The notes: generated by a model from the letters alone, not told the origin. 64,000 nucleotides of DNA from Microvirga rosea (GCF_020595095.1 NZ_JAJDOP010000001.1:62001-126000), one strand, 5' to 3'; counted from the stretch's first letter, positions 1 to 11,291 are shown. Translations and numbers: made by a program.

Positions 1-504
1 GCCCTGATCGAACAGGCCGAGCACCTTCTGGGCGATCTGCTCGCCATGCTCGAAGCCGATCTGACGAACGGAACGCAGGTCGATCAGGTCGATGATCTGC
101 TGGGCGAACTGACGACGCAGAATGTCGTAGCCCTTCTTGCCGACGCAGATGATCTTGACCGTCTTCCCTTCCGCCATGAGCCGATTGGCGTGATCACGCG
201 CCAATCGGGCGATGGAGGAGTTGAACGCGCCGCAAAGGCCACGCTCGGCGGTGCAGACGATCAGGAGATGGACGCGATCGGAGCCGGTTCCGGCCAGAAG
301 GCGCGGCGTCTCGGGCCCAACGGTAATGCCGGACGCAAGATTGCCGAGAACCACGGACATGCGCTCCGCGTAGGGGCGTGCGGCCTCCGCCGCGCTCTGC
401 GCACGGCGGAGCTTGGCGGCGGCCACCATCTGCATGGCCTTGGTGATCTTCTGCGTCGCCTTCACGGAGGCGATGCGGTTACGAAGGTCTTTCAAGCTCG
501 GCAT
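1..504 (-). CDS. atpG: ATP synthase F1 subunit gamma (C-terminus cut by window edge)
   Basis: Gamma is the rotating central stalk of F1F0 ATP synthase; its N- and C-terminal helices form the coiled-coil axle inside the alpha3beta3 ring. The first 168 codons are present and the rest lies before base 1. The product begins [20 protein letters not shown] followed by TKAMQMVAA, the classic gamma N-terminal helix. It follows atpA by 37 bases on the same strand, giving the usual order atpH-atpA-atpG, so atpD and atpC are expected outside the window. The ATG is at 504-502. Identification is secure from the N-terminal motif and the operon context. Confidence 0.95.
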   Translation of the reverse strand, partial: MPSLKDLRNRIASVKATQKITKAMQMVAAAKLRRAQSAAEAARPYAERMSVVLGNLASGITVGPETPRLLAGTGSDRVHLLIVCTAERGLCGAFNSSIARLARDHANRLMAEGKTVKIICVGKKGYDILRRQFAQQIIDLIDLRSVRQIGFEHGEQIAQKVLGLFDQG

Positions 505-540
505 CGAGCAGCCCTATCCTCTCCGGAGATCCTGTCGAAC

Positions 541-2070
541 TTACGAGAACGACTTGGCGAAGGCCTGGACGACGTCCTTAAGCTTCGCTTCGGTGTCGCT
601 CGACAGGTCCCTGCTGGCGCGGATCGATTCCAGGATGTCAGCATGCTTGCTGCGCAGCGTTCCCAGCAGACCGTCCTCGAAAGCCCGGACGCGGTTCAGC
701 GGCAGGGCGTCGAGATAACCGTTCACGCCGGCGTAGATCACCGCCACCTGTTCTTCCATCTTCAGCGGCGAGAACTGCGGCTGCTTCAGGAGTTCGGTGA
801 GGCGCGAGCCGCGGTTCAGGAGACGCTGGGTCGTGGCATCGAGGTCGGAGCCGAACTGCGCGAAGGCCGCCATTTCGCGGTACTGCGCCAGCTCGCCCTT
901 GATCTTGCCGGCGACCTTCTTCATCGCCTTCGTCTGGGCCGAGGAACCGACGCGCGACACGGACAGACCGACGTTCACGGCAGGGCGGATACCCTGATAG
1001 AACAGATCCGTCTCGAGGAAGATCTGACCGTCCGTGATCGAGATCACGTTCGTCGGAATGTAGGCCGACACGTCGTTGGCCTGGGTCTCGATGACCGGCA
1101 GAGCCGTCAGCGAACCAGCACCCTGGGAGTCGTTGAGCTTCGCAGCGCGCTCCAGCAGACGGGAGTGGAGATAGAACACGTCGCCCGGATAAGCCTCGCG
1201 GCCCGGCGGGCGACGGAGCAGAAGGGACATCTGGCGGTACGCGACGGCCTGCTTGGACAGGTCGTCATAGGTGATCACCGCATGCATGCCGTTGTCACGG
1301 AAGAACTCGCCCATGGCGCAGCCGGCGAAAGGCGCCAGGAACTGCATCGGGGCCGGATCGGACGCGGTCGCCGCGACCACGATGGAATATTCCAGCGCGC
1401 CGTTCTCTTCCAGAACCTTCACGAACTGGGCGACGGTCGAGCGCTTCTGGCCGATCGCGACGTATACGCAGTACAGCTTCTGCGACTCGTCATTGCCCTG
1501 GTTGAGAGGCTTCTGGTTCAGGATCGTATCGAGGGCGATAGCGGTCTTGCCCGTCTGACGGTCGCCGATGATGAGCTCGCGCTGACCGCGACCGACGGGG
1601 ATAAGGGCGTCGATGGCCTTGAGGCCCGTCGCCATCGGCTCGTGCACCGACTTGCGCGGAATGATGCCGGGAGCCTTCACGTCCACCCGGCGGCGCTCGG
1701 TCGCCTGGATCGGCCCCTTGCCGTCGATCGGGTTGCCGAGAGCATCGACAACGCGGCCCAGCAGGCCCTTGCCGACCGGCACGTCCACGATGGCGCCGGT
1801 GCGCTTCACGGTCTGGCCCTCGGCGATCTCGCGGTCGGAACCGAAGATCACGACGCCGACGTTGTCGGTTTCGAGATTGAGGGCCATGCCACGCACGCCG
1901 CTCTCGAATTCGACCATTTCGCCGGCCTGAACCTTGTCGAGACCATAGCAGCGGGCGATACCGTCACCGACGGACAGGACCTGACCGACTTCGGTAACTT
2001 CCGCTTCAGTGCCGAAGTTCTTGATCTGCTCTTTGAGGATCGCGGAGATCTCAGCGGCTCGAATGTCCAT
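541..2070 (-). CDS. atpA: ATP synthase F1 subunit alpha
   Basis: Alpha is the regulatory nucleotide-binding subunit of the F1 hexamer, on the cytoplasmic face of the inner membrane. The protein is 509 residues, normal for the family. It starts [20 protein letters not shown] and carries the P-loop [15 protein letters not shown] near residue 170, the [15 protein letters not shown] segment, the [20 protein letters not shown] stretch and the FAQFGSDLD motif in the C-terminal helical domain. Its ATG shares one base with the atpH stop (TGATG at 2072-2068), so the two are translationally coupled. Nothing is unusual in the sequence. Confidence 0.98.
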   Translation of the reverse strand: MDIRAAEISAILKEQIKNFGTEAEVTEVGQVLSVGDGIARCYGLDKVQAGEMVEFESGVRGMALNLETDNVGVVIFGSDREIAEGQTVKRTGAIVDVPVGKGLLGRVVDALGNPIDGKGPIQATERRRVDVKAPGIIPRKSVHEPMATGLKAIDALIPVGRGQRELIIGDRQTGKTAIALDTILNQKPLNQGNDESQKLYCVYVAIGQKRSTVAQFVKVLEENGALEYSIVVAATASDPAPMQFLAPFAGCAMGEFFRDNGMHAVITYDDLSKQAVAYRQMSLLLRRPPGREAYPGDVFYLHSRLLERAAKLNDSQGAGSLTALPVIETQANDVSAYIPTNVISITDGQIFLETDLFYQGIRPAVNVGLSVSRVGSSAQTKAMKKVAGKIKGELAQYREMAAFAQFGSDLDATTQRLLNRGSRLTELLKQPQFSPLKMEEQVAVIYAGVNGYLDALPLNRVRAFEDGLLGTLRSKHADILESIRASRDLSSDTEAKLKDVVQAFAKSFS

Positions 2071-2642
2071 CAGCGGACCTCTTTCATCGCTAGACGAATG
2101 GAATTGAGTTTGGTGCGCACCGAGGCATCCACCATGCGGGAGCCGATCTTGACGATCAGTCCGCCGATGAGGCTCGGGTCGATTTTGACGTCGAGGGCAA
2201 CGTCAGCCTTGGCGACGTCGCGCAGCGCCGCCTTGATATCGTTCATTACCTTGTCGGAAGGCGTCTCGGCCAAAGTCACCTGAGCCCGGACGATTCCCTT
2301 GGCATCAGCCACAAGGTCCCCATAGGCACGGATCATGTCCGGCAGGGCGAAGAGTCGCCGCTTGGCGGCAACGAGGCGAATAAAGTTTCCCGCAAGGCCG
2401 GACATGCCGGCCTTATCGAGAATGGCGCCGATGGCCCCGGCCTGCTCTTCTGCGGTGAAGACGGGGTTACGGATCAGGCGCTGCAAATCCGCGCTCTCTT
2501 GGATCAGCTGTCCGAAGCGGCCGAGGTCGCCGGAAACGGCATCCACGGCATTCGCCTCCTGAGCGAGTTCGAACAGCGCCGAGGCGTAGCGCAGTGCCAC
2601 ACCCGACAGGAGGGGTCCTTCATGCGAACCGCTTTGCGCCAC
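2070..2642 (-). CDS. atpH: ATP synthase F1 subunit delta (OSCP)
   Basis: Delta joins F1 to the peripheral b-stalk. I choose the GTG at 2642-2640, giving 190 residues that begin [20 protein letters not shown]. The frame stays open to 2822, but the extra 60 residues are rich in Cys, Arg and Pro and do not look like any OSCP N-terminus. Typical features are [16 protein letters not shown] at the start of the helical N-domain and the C-terminal part with [20 protein letters not shown], the hallmark of the family. A weak purine-rich stretch (GAGAGAGA) precedes the GTG. It is the first gene of the atp operon visible here and overlaps atpA by one base. Confidence 0.93.
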   Translation of the reverse strand: MAQSGSHEGPLLSGVALRYASALFELAQEANAVDAVSGDLGRFGQLIQESADLQRLIRNPVFTAEEQAGAIGAILDKAGMSGLAGNFIRLVAAKRRLFALPDMIRAYGDLVADAKGIVRAQVTLAETPSDKVMNDIKAALRDVAKADVALDVKIDPSLIGGLIVKIGSRMVDASVRTKLNSIRLAMKEVR

Positions 2643-2857
2643 GTAATCGTCTCTCTCAAGTCTTACGGGTTTCGAACCGGCCGAGCCTTTGAAGGCTCTC
2701 TCGGGAAACCCGTCAGGTCGGTGGAAATGAGCCCGCGGGGAAGTCACTCCGCCCATCAGGCAGCGGTGCACTAGCATGGGTTTTTCGCAGGCGCAAGGCG
2801 AGGCTCTGCAACAGCCCGGCATGAACGCGCCCCGGACCCAAGATGGGCCTTCGCCCC
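2643..2857 (-). promoter_or_regulatory. Leader/promoter region of the atp operon
   Basis: This 215-base stretch between the end of the phosphatase gene and the atpH start must hold the atp promoter if atpH is the first gene of its unit. I see no clear -35/-10 pair. A short stem GGGC-CTTC-GCCC (2845-2856) lies right behind the stop codon of the upstream gene and could be a weak terminator, but no T-run follows. Confidence 0.3.
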
Positions 2858-3418
2858 TTAGAGCTCAAGGGTCGCCACCTCACAGTTCCGAAGCTGCTGA
2901 CCGGTGAGGTGATAAAAGAACGTTCCATGACCGACAACGGCAATGAGCTGCTCGGGCCGGGCGGCGAGCCAATCGCGGAACTGCTGAACCCGCGCGGTCA
3001 GGGTCGTGGCCGGCTCGACGACGAAACCCCGCTCATCCGGTTCGCCGTCATTATGCCACCAAACCTCGTCCAGGTGATCGAAGGTCAGATGGGGAAAATC
3101 CTGCGACAGAAGAGCCGGCATGCGACCAACGTCACAACTGCTCTCAAGAAACTCCCGGTGCAGGCACTCCACCAGAATCGGAGGTGCCGCCGGGTGCTCC
3201 CCGAAGAGGCAGAGCGTTGTTTGAATGGCCCGGGTCAAAGGGGATGTCACCACGAGCTCATAGGGATGCTGCCGCAGCTCGAGCGCGCGCTCCGTGGCCT
3301 GAGTGAGCCCGAGTTCGGTGAGACGTGCGTCAGGATGCATCGGATCGCATCCGGTCTCGGCAAAGTGGGCATTGAAGGTCGATTGACCGTGGCGGATACA
3401 GTGAACGACTTTAGGCAT
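2858..3418 (-). CDS. Histidine phosphatase family protein (phosphoglycerate-mutase fold)
   Basis: The 186-residue protein belongs to the histidine phosphatase superfamily. The phosphohistidine motif is in CIRHGQSTFN (residues 7-16), the second conserved arginine region is SPLTRAIQT (about 59-67), and the second catalytic histidine is in VVGHGTFFYHL near residue 162. The family includes phosphoglycerate mutases and many small-molecule or protein phosphatases; the substrate cannot be named from sequence. The gene lies 15 bases after priA on the same strand and may be cotranscribed with it. Start ATG at 3418-3416. Confidence 0.88.
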   Translation of the reverse strand: MPKVVHCIRHGQSTFNAHFAETGCDPMHPDARLTELGLTQATERALELRQHPYELVVTSPLTRAIQTTLCLFGEHPAAPPILVECLHREFLESSCDVGRMPALLSQDFPHLTFDHLDEVWWHNDGEPDERGFVVEPATTLTARVQQFRDWLAARPEQLIAVVGHGTFFYHLTGQQLRNCEVATLEL

Positions 3419-3433
3419 GTTGTCCTTGATTGA

Positions 3434-5596
3434 TCATAAGAAGCTCTGAGGATCGACATCGATGGTGACGCGGGTGTTGCCCCTTACCTTTGGGCAACGG
3501 GTCATCCAGGCGCGCAGATACCCCTGAAGATCCACATCCCGTTCGGTCTTTACAAGCAGGCGGAACCGATACCGCCCTCTGATCAGGGCGAGGGGTGCTT
3601 CGGCAGGTCCCAGCACCGCGACTCCGGCAGGAGGATCCGCGACCTTGGCCATTTCCCGTGCATGCGCCTCGGCGGCATCTCGCTCGGTTGCAGAGATGAT
3701 CAGGGACGCCAAGCGCCCGAAGGGGGGCAGCCCCGCCATCTCGCGAACCCTCGTCTCCTCCCGGTAGAATCTCTCCGCATCGCCCGAGACGAGGGCGGCG
3801 ATCACCGGGTGATCAGGCTGCCAGGTCTGCACAAGGGCCCGGCCGGGCTTCTCGCCACGGCCTGCGCGGCCCGTCACCTGTTGGAGAAGCTGGAACGTGC
3901 GCTCGGCGGCCCGGGGGTCGCCGGAGGTCAGGCCGATATCCGCATCGAGCACGCCAACCAATGTCATAAGCGGAAAATTATGGCCCTTGGCGACGAGCTG
4001 GGTGCCGATGACGATATCGAACTCACCGGCCGCGATGGCCGCCAGCTCCCGGCGCAGCCGCTCCGTTCCCCCTGGAAAATCGCTGGACAGCACAATGCCC
4101 CGCTTGTCGGGAAACAGCTCCGCCACCTCTTCGGCGATCCGCTCCACACCGGGCCCGCAAGAGACCAGCGAATCGATGCTTCCGCAGGAAATGCAAGCCT
4201 GGGGGGTCCGCTCCACATGGCCGCAATGGTGGCATACGAGGGAGCGCCTGAACCGGTGCTCCACAAGCCAGGCAGAGCAATTGGGACACTCATAACGATG
4301 GGCGCAGGCGCGGCAGAGCGTCAGCGGGGCATATCCCCGGCGATTGAGGAAAAGCAGGACCTGCTCACCCCGCCCGAGGTTTTCCTCCATGGCCGCCATA
4401 AGGGTCGGCGAGAGCCACCGCCCCCGGGGAATCTGCTCCCGCCGGAGGTCGACGGCCCGGATCTGAGGCATCTGCCGCCCGCCGAAACGCTCCGGCAGAT
4501 GGACGTGGCGATAGCGTCCGCGCTCCACGTTCACGCGGCTTTCGATGGACGGCGTCGCCGAAGCGAGGACAACCGGAGCGTTTTCGATCCGCCCTCTCAC
4601 GACGGCCATGTCGCGAGCGTGATAATGGACGCCGTCGTCCTGCTTGTAGGCGGTTTCATGCTCCTCATCGATCACGATGAGGCCAAGCTGGGCATAGGGA
4701 AGGAAAAGGGCGGAGCGTGCCCCGGCGACCACTTTCACTTCGCCGGACGCAATGCCGGCATAAAGGCGCTCGCGCTTACGCCCGGAAACTCCCGAGTGCC
4801 AAGTGGCGGGTTTGACGCCGAAGCGGGCGGCGAAACGATCCAGGAACTGAGCCGTGAGGGCGATTTCCGGCATCAGGATCAGCGCTTGCCTTCCCTGTCG
4901 GACCGCTTCGGCGACGGCCTCGAAATAAACCTCTGTCTTGCCCGAGCCGGTCACGCCCTCAAGAAGGGTCACAGGCGCCGGATTCTCGGATAGAGAGGCG
5001 ACGAGAGCCTCGGCAGCTTCCCGCTGAGCCGTGGAGAGCCGGGCCTCGATAAAACTTGGGTTGGGGACATCGGCAACGGGCTCGGCCAGCAGGGCCACTG
5101 CCTCCAGAATTCCCTCATCGATGAGGCCGTCGACGACTCCGACGCTGACCCCCGCTTCCTGAGCCAGATCACGCTTGAGGCGGACAAGCCCATCTTTTGC
5201 CACATCGATGAGGCGCTGACGCGCAGGCGTCAGCCGCTTGGGCAGGCCTCCCGCGAAACGGACGCCGATCCTCACGACCTCCGTTCGTTCCCCGTCGACA
5301 AGCTTGAGCCCCATGGCAAGCGCCGAGCCTTTGGGAGCAAGGGTGTACCAGGCGATCCAGTCGAGAAACTTGCGCATCTTCAGCGACAGGGCCGGAGCAT
5401 CGATCACCCCTGTGACCGGCTTGAAATTGGCCCCTGACCCGTCACGCAAGCTCCAGACGACTCCGGCGACCTCACGGGTCGCGAGCGGAACCTGCACGAC
5501 GTCCCCCTCCTTCAGGGAGAGCCCCTCGGGAACCGCGTAGCTATAGGCGGTATCCAGGGCAAGCGGGATGAGGACGTCGGCGATATGGCTCGTCAT
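3434..5596 (-). CDS. priA: Primosomal protein N' (replication restart helicase PriA)
   Basis: PriA recognises abandoned replication forks and reloads the replicative helicase. The 720-residue protein has an N-terminal DNA-binding (3'BD and winged-helix) region, the Walker A motif GVTGSGKTEV with Lys220, the Walker B box DEEH at 310-313 followed by ETAYKQDDGVHYHARD, and a zinc-binding insertion with paired cysteines (LCRACAHRYECPNC, CHHCGH, CISCGS) around residues 425-475. Helicase motifs V/VI appear as DIVIGTQLVAKGHNFP and QQVTGRAGRG. Length is normal. xerC is divergent with only about 50 bases between the starts. Confidence 0.97.
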   Translation of the reverse strand: MTSHIADVLIPLALDTAYSYAVPEGLSLKEGDVVQVPLATREVAGVVWSLRDGSGANFKPVTGVIDAPALSLKMRKFLDWIAWYTLAPKGSALAMGLKLVDGERTEVVRIGVRFAGGLPKRLTPARQRLIDVAKDGLVRLKRDLAQEAGVSVGVVDGLIDEGILEAVALLAEPVADVPNPSFIEARLSTAQREAAEALVASLSENPAPVTLLEGVTGSGKTEVYFEAVAEAVRQGRQALILMPEIALTAQFLDRFAARFGVKPATWHSGVSGRKRERLYAGIASGEVKVVAGARSALFLPYAQLGLIVIDEEHETAYKQDDGVHYHARDMAVVRGRIENAPVVLASATPSIESRVNVERGRYRHVHLPERFGGRQMPQIRAVDLRREQIPRGRWLSPTLMAAMEENLGRGEQVLLFLNRRGYAPLTLCRACAHRYECPNCSAWLVEHRFRRSLVCHHCGHVERTPQACISCGSIDSLVSCGPGVERIAEEVAELFPDKRGIVLSSDFPGGTERLRRELAAIAAGEFDIVIGTQLVAKGHNFPLMTLVGVLDADIGLTSGDPRAAERTFQLLQQVTGRAGRGEKPGRALVQTWQPDHPVIAALVSGDAERFYREETRVREMAGLPPFGRLASLIISATERDAAEAHAREMAKVADPPAGVAVLGPAEAPLALIRGRYRFRLLVKTERDVDLQGYLRAWMTRCPKVRGNTRVTIDVDPQSFL

Positions 5597-5646
5597 TCGG
5601 ATCGGATTAACCTGTCCTTGCTAATTTGTCTGCCCTTGCACAAAGC

Positions 5647-6648
5647 ATGACCATGTCAAGCAGCGATTCCAAGACGGCCCTCGACCTCGTTCTTCCAGGC
5701 GCGGCGGATACGCGCCGGGAAGCGATGCAGTGGCTTGCCGCCCTGGCGAAGGAAAGACGGCTCTCGGCGAAGACCGTCGAGGCCTATGCTCGCGATCTGA
5801 GGCAGTTTCTGACCTTCCTGACCGCTCACCTGGGCGAGCCCCCGACCGTCAAAGCGATTCTCGGTTTGAAGCCTCTGGACATCCGGTCGTTTCTGGCGGC
5901 GCGGCGGATGGCGACGGTTCAAAGCCGTTCCCTCATGCGCCAGCTGGCGGCCCTGCGCTCCTTCGCCCGCTATCTCGAACGGGAGGGGCACGGCACGGCC
6001 TCGGCTTTTGCGGCGATTCGCACCCCAAGGGTCGACAAGAATCTGCCTCGCCCTCTTTCTGCCGCTTCCGCCGTTGCCGTGACCGACACCGAATCCCGGG
6101 CCGGAGAGAATCGAAAACCCTGGATTTTGGCCCGGGATGCGGCCGTGCTGTCCCTGCTCTACGGGGCTGGTCTTCGCATCTCGGAAGCGCTCGGCCTCCA
6201 GCGGCGCGATGCCCCGATCCTTGGAATTGACGCCATCACGGTGACCGGCAAGGGCGGAAAGATGCGGAGCGTACCCATCATCCCGCCCATTCAGAAGGCG
6301 GTTGCGGAATATCTGCACCTTTGCCCCTACGCGATACCGCCGGAGGGTCCTCTCTTCGTTGGCGCGCGGGGAGGTCCCCTGTCTCCCCGGATCATCCAGA
6401 TGGCCGTCGAGGAGCTTCGCGGCGCCTTAGGGCTTCCGGCGAGCGCGACACCGCATGCCCTCCGTCACTCATTCGCCACCCACCTCCTCGCGAAGGGGGG
6501 AGATCTGCGCGGGATCCAGGAGCTCCTGGGTCATGCGTCGCTGTCCACCACGCAACTTTACACCAAGGTCGACGCGACGCGCCTGCTCGATGCCTTTGAC
6601 TCGGCCCATCCGCGGGCCAGAGTCAGGAACGGCTCCGAAAAAGTGTAA
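5647..6648 (+). CDS. xerC: Tyrosine recombinase XerC
   Basis: XerC acts with XerD at dif to resolve chromosome dimers. From the ATG at 5647 the protein has 333 residues. The N-terminal SAM-like core-binding domain spans about 25-115 and the catalytic domain about 140-320. Catalytic residues are visible: Arg177 in YGAGLRISEAL, Lys202 in TGKGGKMRSVP, His270 and Arg273 in HALRHSFATH, His296 in LLGHASL, and the nucleophile Tyr305 in TTQLYTKVD. A TTG at 5626 would add seven residues; no strong ribosome site decides between them. Its place beside priA, with no phage genes nearby, argues for the housekeeping XerC rather than a phage integrase. Confidence 0.92.
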   Translation: MTMSSSDSKTALDLVLPGAADTRREAMQWLAALAKERRLSAKTVEAYARDLRQFLTFLTAHLGEPPTVKAILGLKPLDIRSFLAARRMATVQSRSLMRQLAALRSFARYLEREGHGTASAFAAIRTPRVDKNLPRPLSAASAVAVTDTESRAGENRKPWILARDAAVLSLLYGAGLRISEALGLQRRDAPILGIDAITVTGKGGKMRSVPIIPPIQKAVAEYLHLCPYAIPPEGPLFVGARGGPLSPRIIQMAVEELRGALGLPASATPHALRHSFATHLLAKGGDLRGIQELLGHASLSTTQLYTKVDATRLLDAFDSAHPRARVRNGSEKV

Positions 6649-6835
6649 CCCCCTCGACGAAGCGCCTGAGACAAGCAGCCTCAGGAACCTTGGCTTCAAG
6701 CGGAGAGTTGGTGTTCGGTCCAGCTGACCGGCTCGTCCCTGTCTTCGTCAGGCCAACATCGCGTAAGACAAAGCACCTGTCATCCTCAGACCCGTTTGGA
6801 AGGCGGCTTTCCTTCTTCTTGCCGGGAGACGCCAT

Positions 6836-9109
6836 ATGGCAAAAGATGATGCAACCGTCTCTTATGATGGACCCGCCGGCGGGTGGGGATCGGTCCGAGG
6901 AATCGCCAGCATCTTCGGGAAAGAATGGGCAACGCCCGCTGCTCTCGAAACGCTCGCGCAGCAGAACAAGCCCGGCGGCTTCGCCTGCGTCTCCTGCGCC
7001 TGGACCAAGCCGGCCCACTACCATCCGTTCGAATTCTGCGAGAACGGTGCGAAAGCGACCCTGTGGGAGCTGACCTCCCGGCGCTGCACGCCCGACTTCT
7101 TTGCCCGGCACACCGTCAAGGAACTGCGAACCTGGCGCGACCATGACCTCGAACAGCAGGGACGGCTCACGCATCCCATGCGCTACGATCCTGCTTTGGA
7201 TCGCTATGTACCCTGCACATGGGAGGAAGCCTTCGCGGCGATCGGAGCAGAGCTCAAGGCCATCGATCCAAAGACAGCCGTCTTCTATGCATCGGGCCGC
7301 GCCAGTCTCGAAACGTCCTATTGCTATGCACTGTTCGCCCGTCTTTACGGACACAATAATCTGCCCGACAGCTCCAATATGTGCCACGAGACCACCTCGG
7401 TGGCCTTGAAATCGGTCATCGGAGCGCCAGTGGGCACGGTTGTGCTTGAAGATTTTTCCAAGTGCGACGCCATTTTCTTCTTCGGACAGAACACCGGCTC
7501 GAACAGTCCCCGCTTTCTGCACGACCTGCAGGATGCCGTGCGTCGGGGCTGCAGAATCGTGACGTTCAATCCCATTCGGGAAAAGGGGCTTCTGGCGTTC
7601 GTGAACCCGCAGAATCCGTCGGAGATGTTGACCGGCCGGGAAACGCAGATCTCCTGCCAGTATCATCAGGTTAAGGCGGGAGGCGACATCGCCGTGATGA
7701 TGGGCCTGTGCAAGTATATTCTTGCACAGGACGACGAAGCACGGGCCCGCGGAGGCCATGTGCTCGACCGCGACTTCATTGAACAGCATACCGCCGGTTT
7801 TGAAGCTTTCGAGGCGCAGGTCCGTGCGTTGTCGTGGCAGGAGATCGAGCTGGCGTCAGGATTGCCGCGATCATCCATCGAGGAGGCCGGGCAGGTCTAT
7901 GTCCAGGCGAAGAGCGTGATCGGCATCTACGGCATGGGTTTGACCCAGCACGTGCACGGCTTCGAGAACGTCGCGACTTACGTCAACCTGTTGCTCCTCA
8001 AGGGAAACATAGGACGCGAAGGCGCCGGAATTTCGCCGATCCGTGGCCATTCGAACGTTCAGGGACAGCGCACCGTAGGAATCTCCGAGAAGCCCGAACT
8101 CGTGCCCCTGGATAAGCTCGCTGAGCTTTTCGGCTTCGATCCTCCCCGCGACAAAGGAATGAACACCGTGGAGGCCTGCGAGGGTATCCTTGCAGGCCAA
8201 GTTCGGGCTTTCATCGGGCTCGGGGGCAATTTCCTCCGCGCCATTCCGGAACAGGCCCTTATGGAGGCGGCCTGGACGAAGATGCGTCTGACGGTGCAGA
8301 TCGCCACGAAGCTCAACCGTTCCCACCTTTTCAACGGCGAGGTTGCGTACCTGCTCCCCTGCCTTGGCCGCAGCGAACAGGACGTCCAAACCGGCGGACC
8401 ACAAGTCGTCACGATCGAGGATACCTTCAGCCGTATTCACGGTTCCGTCGGGAGGCGCCAGCCGGCAAGCGGAGAGCTGCGCTCCGAAATGGCGATCGTC
8501 GCCGGCATGGCCAAGGCCACGCTGGATCCTCGCCCGACGGTCGACTGGGACGCGTGGGTCGGAAATTATGGTCTGGTCAGGGACCTCATCGAGCAGACCT
8601 ACCCGGACATGTTTACGGATTTCAACCAGCGCCTGTTCACCCCGGGCGGCTTTTACCGCGGGAACAGCGCCCGCGAACGCATCTGGAAGACCAAAAGCGG
8701 CAAGGCGGAATTCACGACACCGAAAACCTTGTCCGCGCACGGTTTCAAGGATGCCTCCGGACGTTATCGCCTGATCACCCTGCGCAGCAACGATCAGTTC
8801 AACACCACGATCTACGGCTACAGCGACAGGCTGCGCGGGATCGAAGGCACCCGGGACGTCGTCCTGATGAATCCTGACGAAATCCGACGGGCAGGTCTGG
8901 AACCCGGGCAGGTCGTTGCCCTGACAAGCGACGCGGACGACGGAGTGGAGCGCGAAGTCCGCGGCCTTGTCGTGACCCCCTTCGATTTACCCGATGGATG
9001 CATCGGAGCTTACTATCCCGAAGCCAACCCGTTGATCGCTCTTTCCCATCACGACGAGATGTCGAAGACGCCCGCAGCAAAAGCAGTGCCGGTTCGGATC
9101 CGTGCGTGA
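6836..9109 (+). CDS. FdhF/YdeP family molybdopterin oxidoreductase
   Basis: The 757-residue protein belongs to the formate-dehydrogenase-H-like molybdopterin oxidoreductases, YdeP subgroup. It has a short N-terminal CxxC (Cys51, Cys54 in FACVSCAWTKP) and lacks the full four-cysteine Fe4S4 signature of true formate dehydrogenases. Cys183 in NMCHETTSVA aligns with the Sec/Cys molybdenum ligand of FdhF. The bis-MGD regions are recognisable: FFFGQNTGSNSPRFL, QVKAGGDIAVMMG, GIYGMGLTQHVHGFENV, NLLLLKGNIGREGAGI and the C-terminal VVLMNPDEIRRAGLEPGQVV domain. GGGAGA precedes the ATG. Family members such as E. coli YdeP are linked to acid tolerance; the substrate is unknown. No fdhD or electron-transfer partner lies nearby. 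Confidence 0.9.
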   Translation: MAKDDATVSYDGPAGGWGSVRGIASIFGKEWATPAALETLAQQNKPGGFACVSCAWTKPAHYHPFEFCENGAKATLWELTSRRCTPDFFARHTVKELRTWRDHDLEQQGRLTHPMRYDPALDRYVPCTWEEAFAAIGAELKAIDPKTAVFYASGRASLETSYCYALFARLYGHNNLPDSSNMCHETTSVALKSVIGAPVGTVVLEDFSKCDAIFFFGQNTGSNSPRFLHDLQDAVRRGCRIVTFNPIREKGLLAFVNPQNPSEMLTGRETQISCQYHQVKAGGDIAVMMGLCKYILAQDDEARARGGHVLDRDFIEQHTAGFEAFEAQVRALSWQEIELASGLPRSSIEEAGQVYVQAKSVIGIYGMGLTQHVHGFENVATYVNLLLLKGNIGREGAGISPIRGHSNVQGQRTVGISEKPELVPLDKLAELFGFDPPRDKGMNTVEACEGILAGQVRAFIGLGGNFLRAIPEQALMEAAWTKMRLTVQIATKLNRSHLFNGEVAYLLPCLGRSEQDVQTGGPQVVTIEDTFSRIHGSVGRRQPASGELRSEMAIVAGMAKATLDPRPTVDWDAWVGNYGLVRDLIEQTYPDMFTDFNQRLFTPGGFYRGNSARERIWKTKSGKAEFTTPKTLSAHGFKDASGRYRLITLRSNDQFNTTIYGYSDRLRGIEGTRDVVLMNPDEIRRAGLEPGQVVALTSDADDGVEREVRGLVVTPFDLPDGCIGAYYPEANPLIALSHHDEMSKTPAAKAVPVRIRA

Positions 9110-9113
9110 GGCG

Positions 9114-9138
9114 ACAGAGCCGGCGATGGCGGCTCTGT
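9114..9138. terminator. Stem-loop between convergent genes
   Basis: ACAGAGCCG (9114-9122) and CGGCTCTGT (9130-9138) form perfect 9-bp arms around a 7-base loop. It sits between the 3' ends of the YdeP-like gene and tdk. It has no T-run on either side, so it may act as a weak terminator or as an mRNA 3'-end protector for both. Confidence 0.55.
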
Positions 9139-9154
9139 GCAGCGGGCCGAAATC

Positions 9155-9775
9155 CTAAGTCATCCCTGGCGGGAACAGGAGCTTTCGGGCGGCGGCGCCG
9201 ATCTCGCCCGCGAACCAATGAGGGCGGCAGACGGAGACGTATCGGCCTTCGCCTCCGATCTCCACGACTTCGCCCACCCGAACGGGTTCTCCGTTGCGGT
9301 CATACTTCAGGATCATCGTTGCTTTGCGGCCGCAATGGCAGAGTTGCTTGATCTCCTGGAAGTCGTCGGCCAATGCCATCAGCACAGCAATCGCTTCGCT
9401 GAACAGCGTGCCATAGACATTGTTCTTCAGCCCGTAGGCCATGACGGGAATCTTGAGGCTGTCGACGATCCAGGCAAGTTGCCGAACCTGATCGGCTTCC
9501 ATGAACTGCACTTCGTCGATCAGGACGGCGGTGACGGGCCGCTCGGCGTTCTCCGCCGCCACGATCTTGCCGATGTCGTCCATTTTTCGCAAAGGCACCG
9601 CATCAGCCTCGAGGCCGATGCGTGACTTCACCTTTCCGATTCCGAACCTGTCGTCGATCAGGCTCGTGAACAGCAGGATGTGCCCGCCGTTCTCGATATA
9701 GTTGTGCCGGACCTGCAGGAGATGCGTGGTCTTCCCGGCGTTCATCACCGAGTAGAGAAAGTGCAGCTTCGCCAT
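9155..9775 (-). CDS. tdk: Thymidine kinase (type II, TK1-like)
   Basis: Tdk phosphorylates thymidine to dTMP in the salvage pathway. The 206-residue protein shows the P-loop YSVMNAGKTTHLLQ near the N-terminus, the Walker B-like DEVQFM near residue 88, and the C-terminal zinc-ribbon/lasso region with LCHCGRKATM, ending in YVSVCRPHWFAGE. Size is typical. It begins six bases after lpd and is presumably cotranscribed with it, though there is no obvious functional link to dihydrolipoamide dehydrogenase. Confidence 0.95.
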   Translation of the reverse strand: MAKLHFLYSVMNAGKTTHLLQVRHNYIENGGHILLFTSLIDDRFGIGKVKSRIGLEADAVPLRKMDDIGKIVAAENAERPVTAVLIDEVQFMEADQVRQLAWIVDSLKIPVMAYGLKNNVYGTLFSEAIAVLMALADDFQEIKQLCHCGRKATMILKYDRNGEPVRVGEVVEIGGEGRYVSVCRPHWFAGEIGAAARKLLFPPGMT

Positions 9776-9781
9776 CGGCGC

Positions 9782-11182
<1,401 letters not shown>

Positions 11183-11253
11183 GATATTCGCCCCTTGGAC
11201 GCGAAAGCCAGGAACGCTTTAAAGGATTGGCGCTCCGGCGAAGAATTTAAGGA

Positions 11254-11275
11254 AGCCCGGCTCTTGAGCCGGGCT
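11254..11275 (-). terminator. Hairpin terminator/attenuator after sucB
   Basis: AGCCCGGCTC (11254-11263) and GAGCCGGGCT (11266-11275) are perfect 10-bp arms with a 2-base centre, 17 bases after the sucB stop. On the minus strand the stem is followed by the moderately T-rich TCCTTAAATTCTTC. It looks like a partial intrinsic terminator within the suc-lpd run. Confidence 0.65.
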
Positions 11276-11291
11276 GAAGGCTGGGAAATTC

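Noticed and set aside
46-2283. A 745-codon open frame on the plus strand across atpA and part of atpH
   Set aside because: It is the antisense of clearly conserved ATP synthase genes; the product is rich in Arg, His, Asp and Leu like typical shadows in GC-rich DNA.
5597-5646. A dif-like recombination site near xerC
   Set aside because: I looked around xerC and priA and saw no XerC/XerD-type palindrome.
6623-7789. A 388-codon minus-strand frame over the start of the YdeP-like gene
   Set aside because: It is antisense to a conserved protein and has no family features.
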